From Flaviramulus basaltis (GTDB lineage: Bacteria > Bacteroidota > Bacteroidia > Flavobacteriales > Flavobacteriaceae): a stretch of 64,000 nt of DNA. This document shows, piece by piece, positions 18,053-26,969 of the stretch (position 1 is its first letter; every line of letters begins with the position of its first letter). The stretch covers positions 1-64,000 of the forward strand of contig NZ_FPKV01000001.1 in the NCBI RefSeq assembly GCF_900114265.1. The letters run 5' to 3'. Under the pieces are notes generated by a model that was not told where the DNA came from, made no database searches, and saw nothing but the letters and a program-made list of their open reading frames with translations. The position numbers were made by a program, and so were the translations under genes.

Positions 18053-18685
18053 ATGATAAAATTATTAGTAGCAGACAACCACCCTATTACAAGAAAGGGA
18101 CTAGAAGTCTTATTTTCTGCTTCCTCTGACATAAAAGTTGTTGGAAGTGTTGATGATGGCGAAGCCATCTTAGAATTTATTAAGAAAAACCCTGTAGACA
18201 TTATTTTAATGGAAACAGATTTTCCTAAACTTAACGGATTAACTGTTTTACGTTATTTAAAAAATGATTACCCAGACATTAAAGCTATTATCTTTAGTGC
18301 ACAACCAGAAGAAGTGTATGCCATAAACGCCATTAAAGCTGGTGCATCTGGATACATTTCAAAATCTGTAAATGTAATCACAATAAATGAAGCCATATTA
18401 AAGGTTAATGATGGCGGTATTTATTTAAGTAACGATTTAACACAACAATTAGCTTTTGGAAATAGAGTTAATAAAACTAACGGTACTTTTTATAAAAAAT
18501 TATCGACCAGAGAATCTGAAGTTTTAAAACTTCTAACTATTGGTAAAAAGAACAAAGAAATATCTAAAGAATTAGATATTAATGAAAAAACGGTTAGTAC
18601 TTATAAAGCACGTTTAATGCGTAAATTAAAAGTTACTAATTTAGTTGATTTAGTTAATCAAGCTAAACTTAACGAAGGTCTATAA
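18053..18685 (+). CDS. Atypical LuxR-type response regulator (phospho-acceptor Asp replaced by Glu)
   Basis: A 210-residue NarL/FixJ-type protein with a receiver domain (about 1-120) and a LuxR helix-turn-helix (about 145-205, LSTRESEVLKLLTIGKKNKEISKELDINEKTVSTY). In the receiver the usual acidic pair reads D8-N9, and the phospho-acceptor position in VDIILMETDFP is Glu54 rather than Asp. The conserved Lys104 and Ser82 remain. No histidine kinase is nearby. It may therefore act without phosphorylation, with Glu54 mimicking the active state. Convergent with dnaG, overlapping it by 6 bp. Confidence 0.9.
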   Translation: MIKLLVADNHPITRKGLEVLFSASSDIKVVGSVDDGEAILEFIKKNPVDIILMETDFPKLNGLTVLRYLKNDYPDIKAIIFSAQPEEVYAINAIKAGASGYISKSVNVITINEAILKVNDGGIYLSNDLTQQLAFGNRVNKTNGTFYKKLSTRESEVLKLLTIGKKNKEISKELDINEKTVSTYKARLMRKLKVTNLVDLVNQAKLNEGL

Positions 18686-20638
18686 AACTCTATTTAGTTT
18701 TCTAGACAATAACATTTTTAGACCCGAATAGTCTTTTACTTCTTCAAGTATATTTCTATTCGTGTCTATTTTATTTTGCAATGTTTCTTGCTGAAACTCT
18801 TTCACCTTTTGATCAATTAAAAAACAACGTAAACTTAAAATAGTTTCGCTAACTAGTTGTGCAATACTGTGTGTTTTTTTCTTTGGAAAAATATTCATGC
18901 GGTTCCAATCATCTAATGCATAACGCTCATCTTCCATAAGAATAGTAGTTATTTCATTAGCCATATCTTGTTCTACTGAATTTACAAAGTTTTTAAGTTC
19001 GAAATCTGGGTTTTGGTTTAACCTATCTATAATAGTATAGTACAATTCTTTAAACTGTGGATTTGTAAACTCCATCTCATCATCTTGCAGGTCTAAAAAC
19101 ACTTTCTCAAACACTTTAGCTTGATGAATTACAGGCTCTAAAACCAGTTCTCCCTTATCATTCTCTTTTAAAACTAAGTCTTCAAAATCTTCTTTTTTAT
19201 TTCCGTAAAGCAACAAAACTTCAATGATTTTTCGCTCTAAAACATATTGAACATCCACCTTTTTTACAGGTTGTTGATGCTTTATAACATCAAAAGCTTT
19301 TTGCTCATTTTTATATTGCTTATTATCTTCTTGAAACTCCTTTTTATTTATTTGTGCTAGTGTGCTGAATAGAACTTCCTCACTTATATCCATAATTCTG
19401 GCACACTCTTGTATATAAATTTCTTTTTTAATACGATCAGGTATTTTAGAAATACTATTTACAATATCCCTAACTGTATCAGCCTTCTTTATGGGGTCGT
19501 TTTTAGATTCTTCATATAAAACCGATGCTTTAAACTGAATAAAATCTTTTGCATTATCCTCTAAATACAAAGACAATTCTTCAAGGGTATTTTGTTTTGC
19601 AAAACTATCTGGATCTTCACCCTGTGGAAATGTACAAACCTTCACGTTCATACCTTGTTCCAAAATCAAATCTATACCTCGTAACGACGCACGCATCCCT
19701 GCTGCATCTCCATCAAATAACACCGTTATATTTTTTGTAAGACGATTTATAAGTCTAATTTGTTCTGAAGTTAAAGCAGTTCCTGATGAGGATACTACAT
19801 TTTTTATCCCTGTTTGATGAAACTGAATAACATCTGTATAACCTTCAACTAAAAAACAATTATCTTCTTTGGCTATACTTTGCTTGGCATGATAAATGCC
19901 ATATAACACTTTACTTTTATGATAAATATCACTCTCTGGTGAGTTTACATATTTGGCGGCTTTTTTGTCATTAATAAGAATACGTCCTCCAAAGCCTAAA
20001 ACCCGACCACTCATACTTTTTATAGGAAACATAACGCGTCCTTTAAACCTATCAAAACGCTTCTCTTCTTTTACTATGGTAAGTCCTGTTTTTTCTAAAT
20101 AGTCAAGATTATATCCTTGCTTTAAAGCTTCATCTGTAAAAACTTGCCACTCGTTTAATGAATATCCTAAATCGAATGTTTTAATAGTTTCATCTGTAAA
20201 TCCACGCTCTTTAAAATAACTTAAGCCAATCGATTTTCCTTGATCTGTTTTATGTAATACTTTTTGAAAATAAGTATTGGCAAATTCACTTACTAAATAT
20301 AAACTTTCTCGTTCGTTAGCTTTTTCTTTTTGCTCGCTAGATTGTTCTGTTTCCTCAATTTCAATATTGTATTTTTTTGCCAAATACCTTATAGCTTCTG
20401 GATAAGTAAAATGCTCATGTTCCATTAAAAATGAAACAGATGTTCCGCCTTTACCCGTAGAAAAATCTTTCCAAATTTGCTTTACAGGAGATACCATAAA
20501 ACTTGGTGAACGCTCGTCGCTAAACGGACTTAAACCTTTAAAGTTACTACCTGCTTTTTTAAGATTTACAAAATCACCTATCACCTCCTCTACTCGGGCG
20601 GTTTCAAATACTTGTTCTATGGATGATGGAGATATCAA
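18680..20638 (-). CDS. dnaG: DNA primase, zinc-ligand-free flavobacterial form
   Basis: Synthesises RNA primers at the replication fork. The 652 residues have an N-terminal CHC2-like domain (about 1-100), a catalytic core and a TOPRIM domain with VEGYTDVIQFHQTG and DGDAAGMRAS, then a helicase-binding C-terminal region. The four zinc ligands are all replaced: Ser37, Ser40, Asp58 and Thr61 occupy the C-P-F-H and C-x2-C positions (GLSPFS...IWKDFSTGKGG). The start is TTG at 20638, chosen because MISPSSIEQVFETARVEEVIGDFV matches the family N-terminus and no in-frame ATG fits. Confidence 0.96.
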   Translation of the reverse strand: MISPSSIEQVFETARVEEVIGDFVNLKKAGSNFKGLSPFSDERSPSFMVSPVKQIWKDFSTGKGGTSVSFLMEHEHFTYPEAIRYLAKKYNIEIEETEQSSEQKEKANERESLYLVSEFANTYFQKVLHKTDQGKSIGLSYFKERGFTDETIKTFDLGYSLNEWQVFTDEALKQGYNLDYLEKTGLTIVKEEKRFDRFKGRVMFPIKSMSGRVLGFGGRILINDKKAAKYVNSPESDIYHKSKVLYGIYHAKQSIAKEDNCFLVEGYTDVIQFHQTGIKNVVSSSGTALTSEQIRLINRLTKNITVLFDGDAAGMRASLRGIDLILEQGMNVKVCTFPQGEDPDSFAKQNTLEELSLYLEDNAKDFIQFKASVLYEESKNDPIKKADTVRDIVNSISKIPDRIKKEIYIQECARIMDISEEVLFSTLAQINKKEFQEDNKQYKNEQKAFDVIKHQQPVKKVDVQYVLERKIIEVLLLYGNKKEDFEDLVLKENDKGELVLEPVIHQAKVFEKVFLDLQDDEMEFTNPQFKELYYTIIDRLNQNPDFELKNFVNSVEQDMANEITTILMEDERYALDDWNRMNIFPKKKTHSIAQLVSETILSLRCFLIDQKVKEFQQETLQNKIDTNRNILEEVKDYSGLKMLLSRKLNRVL

Positions 20639-20792
20639 TATGGAAATTTTATGAAATGTAAATGTAATATAAAGTATTTACTTAATAAATTAAAGCTGTT
20701 TTGAAATTTGACTTTTCAGGAAAACCGTCTTCAAAAATTTTATATTTAGCTCTGTAAATTAAACTCTATTTATTTTGATGCTAAATGAAATC

Positions 20793-20825
20793 AAAAAAAA
20801 GCCTATCAAAAAATGATAGGCTTTT
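20793..20825 (-). terminator. Terminator of secDF
   Basis: Stem AAAAGCCTATCA / TGATAGGCTTTT with a short A-rich loop. Read on the minus strand it ends in eight T, 22 bp after the secDF stop. Confidence 0.85.
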
Positions 20826-20847
20826 CAATAAAGAAAAAAATTTTGAG

Positions 20848-23841
20848 TTAGTCTTTCTTCTTCTTTTTATCTTCTAATCCTTGTACAGTATCATACATTA
20901 TTGGTGTAGCAATAAATAGTGATGAGTATGTACCTACTACAACTCCTACTATTAAAGCAAACATAAATCCTCTAATAGAATCACCTCCAAAAATAAATAT
21001 AGCTAATAATACTACCAAAGTAGTTAACGACGTATTTAAAGTTCTACTTAAAGTACTGCTTAAAGATACGTTTACAACTTTATTAAAGTTCCAGTTTGAA
21101 TGCTCGTTAAAAAATTCACGAATTCTATCAAATACAACTACAGTATCATTTAATGAGTAACCTATTACAGTTAGTATGGCTGCAATAAATGCTTGGTCAA
21201 TTTCCATACTAAAAGGCATAAACTTGTATGTTAGTGAGAATACACCTAATACAATTAATACATCATGGAATACTGCAACAACAGCACCAAGTGAGTATTG
21301 CCATCTTTTAAAACGAATTAAAATATATAAGAATACTACAATTAAAGACCCTAAAATTGCCCAGAATGATGCTTGTTTAATATCATCGGCAATTGTTGGA
21401 CTTACTTTGTAATACTTCATTAAACCAACTGTTTTAGTATCGGCATCACTAATAAAATCCTCATATGATACACCGTCTAAATGTGGTTGTAAAGCCGAGT
21501 AAAGTGTTTTTCTAATATCTTCATCAACTTCAGAACCTGTTTCGTTTACTTTGTATTTTGTTGTAATTTTTAACTGATTTGCATCTCCAAATGTTTTTGC
21601 ATCTGCACTTCCAAACACGTCTGGCTGAGATAAAACACCTGTTATTTCAGAAGCACTAATATCTTGTGCAAAACGTACTTGATAAGTTCTTCCTCCTACA
21701 AAATCTACACCTTGATCTAAACTATTTGTAAATAAAGATCCTAAACTTAATAAAATGAAAGCACCAGAAATAATGTAAGCCACTTTGCGTTTCTTTAAGA
21801 ATTCTATATTGATGTTTCTAAAAAGATTTTTAGTAATTCCTGTAGAGAAATCTAATTTTCCACCTCTATTTGCATACCAATCAATTAATAATCTAGTAAT
21901 AAAAATAGCTGTAAATAAAGATGTTCCAATACCTATTAGTAAAGTAGTAGCGAATCCTTTAATTGGTCCTGTACCAAAAATGAATAAAATTAAAGCTGTT
22001 AAACCTGTTGTTATATTCGCATCTAAAATAGATGATAAGGCATTACTAAATCCATCCTGAATCGCTTCTTTTTGCCCCTTGCCTTTGCCAAGTTCTTCTC
22101 GAATACGTTCAAATATAAGTACGTTCGCATCAACTGACATACCAATTGTTAGCACGATACCTGCAATACCTGGCAATGTTAGGACAGCTCCTAATCCTGA
22201 TAAAATACCGAAGATTAATAAAATGTTTAATAACATAGCAATATCTGCAAATGCACCCGCTTTACCGTAGTAAAATATCATCCAAAGTAATACTAATGCT
22301 AAAGCAATTGTGAAAGACATTTTACCACTATCAATAGCTTCTTGACCCAATGATGGCCCAACAACTTCACTTTGAATAATATCTGCTGATGCTGGTAACT
22401 TACCTGCACGTAATACGTTTGCTAAATCTATTGCTTCATTTAATGTGAAGTCCCCAGAAATAGAAGAACTTCCTCCAGCAATTGGACCTGTAGTTACTCC
22501 TGGGGCAGAATATACAACGTCATCTAAAACAATAGCTATTTGGCTACCTTGTGTATATGCTTTACCTGTCATTTCCTCCCAAATCTTAGCACCTTTTGCA
22601 TTCATTTGCATAGATACTTCCGATTTTCCTGTTGGTCCAAATTGGTTACGAGCATCGGTTACTACCGCGCCACTTAATTGCGGTGTGTTTTCTCTATTAC
22701 CATCTAATGCATATAAATCGACTAATTCGCTATCTTTTTCTGGTTTCCCGAAAACGAATTTAGTATAACGTTGTTCTGCTGGAAGTAATGATCTAACTTC
22801 TGGTTTATTTAAATAATCAAGAACGGTTTCTTTGTCTTTAATTTCAAACTTAGCAATAACTGGTCCTCCAGGATAACCTTGTCCTCTTATTAAATCGAAA
22901 ACCGGGTTTACTGCTGCAACAGCCGTAGAATCAGTTTCAGCATCACCTAATAAATCATCAATTTGAGAATCTGTAGCATTTTCTTCATCTTGTGGTTCAG
23001 CTTGTTCTGCATCAGTTTTTGTATCAACAATATCTTTTAAAACTTCATTAGCTTGAGATAAAAATGGAAAGAATTGCTCCCCTTTATAAGCATCCCAAAA
23101 TTCTAATTGTGCTGTACTTTGTAATAAACCTGTAGCACGTTCTACATCTTTAACTCCTGGTAATTCAACTAAAATACGACCAGATGACCCTAAACGCTGA
23201 ATATTTGGTGATGTTACACCAAACTCATCAATACGTTTACGTAATACCTCAAAAGCAGAAACAATTGATTCATCAATTTTTGTTTCGATGATGTTTTTAA
23301 CCTCATCATCAGACATGGTTCCATCAATTTCACCATCTAGTGCTTTGGTATAAAATATATCTGGAGATGCTAATTTTGTGTCTCCTTTAATTTTATCAAA
23401 AGCCACAAAGAAATCTTGTAAATAAGTATTTTGACTATTCTTTTGAAGCTCGGTAGCATCATCTAAAGCCTTGTTAAAAAGAGGGTCTTTAGTGTTATTT
23501 GTTAATCCTTTTAAAATGTCTTTTACAGACACTTGAAGAATTACGTTAATACCACCTTTTAAGTCAAGACCAAGGTTCATTGCTTTTGCTTTCACATCGT
23601 TATAAGTGAATTTTGCAATACCTATGTTAAAAACCGTATCGGTTGCTATTGACTGTAAATAGTTAGCTTCTTCTTGACTACGTTTTGCACGATAGTCATC
23701 TTCTGATTCTGGAATTTTATTAATAGCTATTTCTGCTGCTTCACTTTCAATTTGATTTGATTTGAATGTGAATGAAAGTTGATAAAGACTTACCAAACCA
23801 AACAAAAGAGCAAATAACTTTACTAATCCTTTATTTTGCAT
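20848..23841 (-). CDS. secDF: Fused protein translocase SecD-SecF
   Basis: Proton-driven accessory of the Sec translocon that pulls secreted proteins across the inner membrane. A single 997-residue chain joins SecD (about 1-660; VFEVLRKRIDEFGVTSPNIQRLG, then LNEAIDLANVLRAGKLPA and the membrane block with TIGMSVDANVLIFERIREE) to SecF (about 670-997; FVGGRTYQVRF, YSLNDTVVVFDRIREF). An acidic insert of about 50 residues (AEQAEPQDEENATDSQ...) lies in the SecD periplasmic part. The start is the ATG at 23841, because the longer frame to 23907 runs through the promoter box. Confidence 0.95.
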   Translation of the reverse strand: MQNKGLVKLFALLFGLVSLYQLSFTFKSNQIESEAAEIAINKIPESEDDYRAKRSQEEANYLQSIATDTVFNIGIAKFTYNDVKAKAMNLGLDLKGGINVILQVSVKDILKGLTNNTKDPLFNKALDDATELQKNSQNTYLQDFFVAFDKIKGDTKLASPDIFYTKALDGEIDGTMSDDEVKNIIETKIDESIVSAFEVLRKRIDEFGVTSPNIQRLGSSGRILVELPGVKDVERATGLLQSTAQLEFWDAYKGEQFFPFLSQANEVLKDIVDTKTDAEQAEPQDEENATDSQIDDLLGDAETDSTAVAAVNPVFDLIRGQGYPGGPVIAKFEIKDKETVLDYLNKPEVRSLLPAEQRYTKFVFGKPEKDSELVDLYALDGNRENTPQLSGAVVTDARNQFGPTGKSEVSMQMNAKGAKIWEEMTGKAYTQGSQIAIVLDDVVYSAPGVTTGPIAGGSSSISGDFTLNEAIDLANVLRAGKLPASADIIQSEVVGPSLGQEAIDSGKMSFTIALALVLLWMIFYYGKAGAFADIAMLLNILLIFGILSGLGAVLTLPGIAGIVLTIGMSVDANVLIFERIREELGKGKGQKEAIQDGFSNALSSILDANITTGLTALILFIFGTGPIKGFATTLLIGIGTSLFTAIFITRLLIDWYANRGGKLDFSTGITKNLFRNINIEFLKKRKVAYIISGAFILLSLGSLFTNSLDQGVDFVGGRTYQVRFAQDISASEITGVLSQPDVFGSADAKTFGDANQLKITTKYKVNETGSEVDEDIRKTLYSALQPHLDGVSYEDFISDADTKTVGLMKYYKVSPTIADDIKQASFWAILGSLIVVFLYILIRFKRWQYSLGAVVAVFHDVLIVLGVFSLTYKFMPFSMEIDQAFIAAILTVIGYSLNDTVVVFDRIREFFNEHSNWNFNKVVNVSLSSTLSRTLNTSLTTLVVLLAIFIFGGDSIRGFMFALIVGVVVGTYSSLFIATPIMYDTVQGLEDKKKKKD

Positions 23842-23876
23842 TTTTATATTTTTTAGGTCAAATTTTTTTAAACGAG

Positions 23877-23884
23877 CAAATATA
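23877..23884 (-). promoter_or_regulatory. -7 box TATATTTG for secDF
   Basis: Exact consensus on the minus strand, 35 bp before the ATG at 23841. It lies inside the longer open frame and so fixes the start. Confidence 0.6.
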
Positions 23885-24043
23885 GAATTTCCCGTATAAT
23901 TTGACAATTTTTATATTTAATTAAAATTTCTAGCTTTTTTTAATTGATGAAAGCTAATTTGAGAATGTATTTATGAAACAATTTTAAAAGTTTTTATGAA
24001 TCTTTTTATTGATTATGAAAAGATTCACTTTTAAATTTGCCCA

Positions 24044-24661
24044 TTAGCAAATGGGGCCAGCTCTAACTTCAGGAATTTTGTGTAGTATATCATCTATTGT
24101 AATAGCAATATTCCTACGCACTTTATAGGTTAGTTTTACAATTTTATTGTCGTTACTAACTATTATAGTATTGAAAAGTATGTGTGGGTTTGGGTCAAAA
24201 AAACGATCACTTTTTGTGTCGAACTGAATAACGCTTATGCCATTTAAATCCCAATCGGTATCGTTTCCATCTTGAATTTCATAAATATCAAGATTATAAC
24301 TAATAGTATCTTCACCTAACGGAAGTTGGTTTGAATTTTTATTATGATTGGCTGTAAAATCAATTTCTACCTTTTTCTCTTTAGAAAATGTTTCTTTTAT
24401 AAGAGTAACATCAGCATCGCTATAATAAGTTATTTTCAACTTACCAAGTTCACCTTCTTTTACTTGAATATTGTCTACACCTAAATCTTGCAACTGTTTC
24501 TTTACAATTGCAATAGTGTTTTTAACCTCATCAATGGTTACTGCAACATCTGTAAATTGCAATACAATTTCTTGATTTGCTATAACTGCAGGTCGTTGGG
24601 AAACAATACCCAACAGAGTAAGAATAATAATAAAAGTACCTATGTACCATTTTTTTAACAT
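24044..24661 (-). CDS. SecD-P1-like membrane-anchored protein of unknown function
   Basis: Encodes 205 residues. One N-terminal membrane segment (WYIGTFIIILTLLGIVS) is followed by an extracytoplasmic domain. Residues 30-85 (IVLQFTDVAVTIDEVKNTI, then VKKQLQDLGVDNIQVKEGELGKLKITY) recall the P1 head of SecD, where a helix plus (RV)DEFGV...RILVELPG has the same spacing. It lies between mdh and secDF in the same direction. The similarity is by eye only; an accessory role for SecDF is inference. The ATG follows a -7 box by four bases. Confidence 0.7.
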   Translation of the reverse strand: MLKKWYIGTFIIILTLLGIVSQRPAVIANQEIVLQFTDVAVTIDEVKNTIAIVKKQLQDLGVDNIQVKEGELGKLKITYYSDADVTLIKETFSKEKKVEIDFTANHNKNSNQLPLGEDTISYNLDIYEIQDGNDTDWDLNGISVIQFDTKSDRFFDPNPHILFNTIIVSNDNKIVKLTYKVRRNIAITIDDILHKIPEVRAGPIC

Positions 24662-24665
24662 GCGC

Positions 24666-24673
24666 CAAATATA
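24666..24673 (-). promoter_or_regulatory. -7 box TATATTTG abutting the start codon
   Basis: On the minus strand TATATTTG-GCGC-ATG: only four bases separate the box from the start at 24661, predicting a leaderless mRNA. Confidence 0.5.
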
Positions 24674-24679
24674 AAAAAT

Positions 24680-24703
24680 AAAGACTGTATTTCTACAGTC
24701 TTT
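24680..24703 (-). terminator. Terminator of mdh
   Basis: Stem AAAGACTGTA / TACAGTCTTT with a 4-base loop. On the minus strand it is followed by ATTTTTTAT, 31 bp after the mdh stop. Confidence 0.8.
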
Positions 24704-24734
24704 ATATAAATATCTACTTAAATGTATTTAGATG

Positions 24735-25661
24735 TTATACATCTAATAATCCATTTGTTTTTCTAACACCTTCTGCACTATTTAACATATGTGCTTTTTC
24801 AGCATCACTTAATTCAATATCAACAATTTGTTCTATACCGTTTTTACCTAAAATTACTGGTACACCAATACATATGTCATTTAAACCATACTCACCTTCT
24901 AATAGCGTAGAACATGGGTACATTTTCTTTTGATCACAAGCAATGGCTTGAACTAAACCACTTACTGCAGCTCCAGGTGCATACCATGCCGAAGTACCTA
25001 ATAATTTAGTAAGTGTAGCACCTCCAACTTTAGTATCGGCAGCTACTTGCTCTAAACGCTCTTCGCTTAAAAATTCTGAAACTTTTATACTGTTTCTAGT
25101 TGCATGAGAAGTTAATGGAACCATACCTGTATCACTATGTCCTCCAATCACCATACCATCTACATCACTAATTGGCGCTTCTAAAGCTTCAGCTAATCTA
25201 TATTTAAAACGAGCAGAATCTAAAGCTCCACCCATACCTATAATTCTGTTTTTAGGCAATCCTGTAGATTTGTGTGCTAAATACGTCATGGTATCCATTG
25301 GGTTACTCACAACAATTAAAATAGTATTAGGAGAATGCTCTATTAAACTTGAAGACACCGCTTTTACAATACCTGCATTAATACCTATTAATTCTTCACG
25401 TGTCATTCCTGGTTTACGAGGAATTCCTGAAGTAATTACACAAATATCACTATTTGCTGTTTTGCTATAATCGTTAGTAATTCCAGTTATTTTAGTATCA
25501 AAACCATTTAAGGATGCGCATTGCATTAAATCCATGGCTTTTCCTTCTGCATATCCTTCTTTGATGTCTAACAAAACAACTTCTGAAGCGAAGTTTTTAA
25601 TGGCGATATACTCTGCACAACTTGCACCTACGGCACCTGCTCCTACTACTGTTACTTTCAT
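24735..25661 (-). CDS. mdh: Malate dehydrogenase (LDH-like type)
   Basis: Oxidises malate to oxaloacetate with NAD in the TCA cycle. The 308 residues have the NAD-binding GAGAVGASCAEYIA (residues 7-20) and Asp near residue 33 (VVLLDIKEG), which favours NAD over NADP. The active-site loop contains GIPRKPGMTREEL with the substrate-binding arginines, then VSNPMD and the catalytic histidine in VIGGHSDTGMVPL. This is the tetrameric, LDH-like class usual in Bacteroidota. It has its own terminator and is flanked by a second terminator upstream. Confidence 0.97.
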   Translation of the reverse strand: MKVTVVGAGAVGASCAEYIAIKNFASEVVLLDIKEGYAEGKAMDLMQCASLNGFDTKITGITNDYSKTANSDICVITSGIPRKPGMTREELIGINAGIVKAVSSSLIEHSPNTILIVVSNPMDTMTYLAHKSTGLPKNRIIGMGGALDSARFKYRLAEALEAPISDVDGMVIGGHSDTGMVPLTSHATRNSIKVSEFLSEERLEQVAADTKVGGATLTKLLGTSAWYAPGAAVSGLVQAIACDQKKMYPCSTLLEGEYGLNDICIGVPVILGKNGIEQIVDIELSDAEKAHMLNSAEGVRKTNGLLDV

Positions 25662-25773
25662 TTTAATTTATATTTTAATTTAATTGATATTTTACGATAC
25701 AAACTTCAACATTTTAAATCATTAAAATACTGATGTAAGTCATGCGAAATTACGAATTAAAATACTCTAAATA

Positions 25774-25805
25774 AAAAAAGTACAAGATTTAATCTTGTAC
25801 TTTTT
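25774..25805 (-). terminator. Terminator of the DUF6588 gene
   Basis: Stem AAAAAGTACAAGA / TCTTGTACTTTTT around TTTAA. On the minus strand it ends in a T run 57 bp after the stop at 25863. Confidence 0.85.
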
Positions 25806-25862
25806 AAGGAAAACTAAACATAAACTAACTAAAACTAAATAATTATATTTTCTAAACGCTTA

Positions 25863-26879
25863 CTACCTGAAACCAAAATTGATTCCTACTGAAAAAGCGT
25901 TAAATTCTGATAAATGATATTCTGCATTAAGTCTAAAAAAACCTAATTTTAATTTTGTTCCTATAGTTCCTCGTACCGAAGAAGCTTCACTTGATACCGA
26001 AAATGGATCTACAATATCTTCTGATGTTAAAACACCATTAGTAACCCTATAAGTTCCTAATAAATCTGATTCTGATTTCCCTTTAATATATCCTAAACCG
26101 CCGTAAAAATTAATTATTGGCAATTTAGTAGATGCTATTAATTGAAACAACCAAGTATTAGTAGCGTTTTCAACACGTTGATTTTCGCCTTGTATTCCAG
26201 ACGAATCTGTTAAGTCATAAGAACCATCTAAATGCGTGTAAGCCACTAAACCAGATATAGCAACTGGTAATAATTTATCTGCAGGCAACCACTTGGTCAC
26301 TTCAAACTGTACGCCTGCACCATACATGCTTAAAGAAACATCATCTGCATCAATTTTAGGCACAAAACGCGCTTTAAGTTCTATACCTTTACTTAATCCT
26401 AATGCACCTTGTATAAATGCTGTTGGTATTAAACTTATATTTTCTGAACCAATACCTTGTGGTAATTCTATTTGCTCTGTCTGGCTTCCAAAAATTGCAT
26501 CTTCATACTCGACCTCAACAAAAATGGCTGGGTTATTTTCCCCTAAAACTGATGAAACCATTTGAGAACTTGGCCCTTGAACAAATTGAACATTATTATA
26601 ATCATCAGTATTTAAATTAAACACCTTATTTTCATCTTTTACAGATGCAGCATTTACAACAACAGAAATTTCAAAACCTCCTAAAGGTTTTGCATCTGCC
26701 GTGTTAAACCAGTTAGAGTTCATACTGTGCATTAAACCATTAGTTCCTGGTGCTAAATAATCATTAGCAAATTTTGCAGCATCATCAACACCCGCAGCAA
26801 GTAATGCATCGATATCATTTTGAGCTTGAGAAATTGTTGTTGCCAACACTAGTAACGTAAGTAAAATTATCTTTTTCAT
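25863..26879 (-). CDS. Outer-membrane beta-barrel protein, DUF6588-like
   Basis: A 338-residue exported protein with a clear signal peptide (MKKIILLTLLVLATTISQAQ). It matches the flavobacterial DUF6588 pattern: IDALLAAGVDDAAKFANDYLAPGTNGLMHSMN near the mature N-terminus, then barrel-like strands, ending NAFSVGINFGFR with a terminal aromatic residue. Function unknown. It follows the TonB receptor of ECF locus 1 but has its own primary-sigma box (26900-26907), so it may not belong to the ECF regulon. Confidence 0.8.
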   Translation of the reverse strand: MKKIILLTLLVLATTISQAQNDIDALLAAGVDDAAKFANDYLAPGTNGLMHSMNSNWFNTADAKPLGGFEISVVVNAASVKDENKVFNLNTDDYNNVQFVQGPSSQMVSSVLGENNPAIFVEVEYEDAIFGSQTEQIELPQGIGSENISLIPTAFIQGALGLSKGIELKARFVPKIDADDVSLSMYGAGVQFEVTKWLPADKLLPVAISGLVAYTHLDGSYDLTDSSGIQGENQRVENATNTWLFQLIASTKLPIINFYGGLGYIKGKSESDLLGTYRVTNGVLTSEDIVDPFSVSSEASSVRGTIGTKLKLGFFRLNAEYHLSEFNAFSVGINFGFR

Positions 26880-26899
26880 TTATAATAAATTTGGTTACA

Positions 26900-26907
26900 C
26901 AAACATA
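26900..26907 (-). promoter_or_regulatory. -7 box TATGTTTG for the DUF6588 gene
   Basis: Consensus match on the minus strand, 20 bp upstream of the ATG at 26879. Confidence 0.5.
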
Positions 26908-26929
26908 AGAAAAAAAAACACAAAAAAGC

Positions 26930-26958
26930 ATTTAATCGTGTAAAATTGTATTTAATCG
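26930..26958. repeat. Paired direct repeat ATTTAATCG
   Basis: ATTTAATCG occurs at 26930-26938 and 26950-26958, 20 bp apart (about two helix turns), just upstream of the DUF6588 promoter. It could be a tandem regulator site. Confidence 0.35.
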
Positions 26959-26969
26959 ATGTTATTTAT

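Noticed and set aside
23842-23907. Longer N-terminus for SecDF
   Set aside because: It would include the TATATTTG promoter box at 23877-23884, and family members begin MQNKGLVKLFA.
24000-24056. Hairpins near the 3' end of the SecD-like gene as a terminator
   Set aside because: Stems (GAATCTTTT/AAAAGATTC and GCCCATT/AATGGGGC) exist, but no T run follows on the minus strand.
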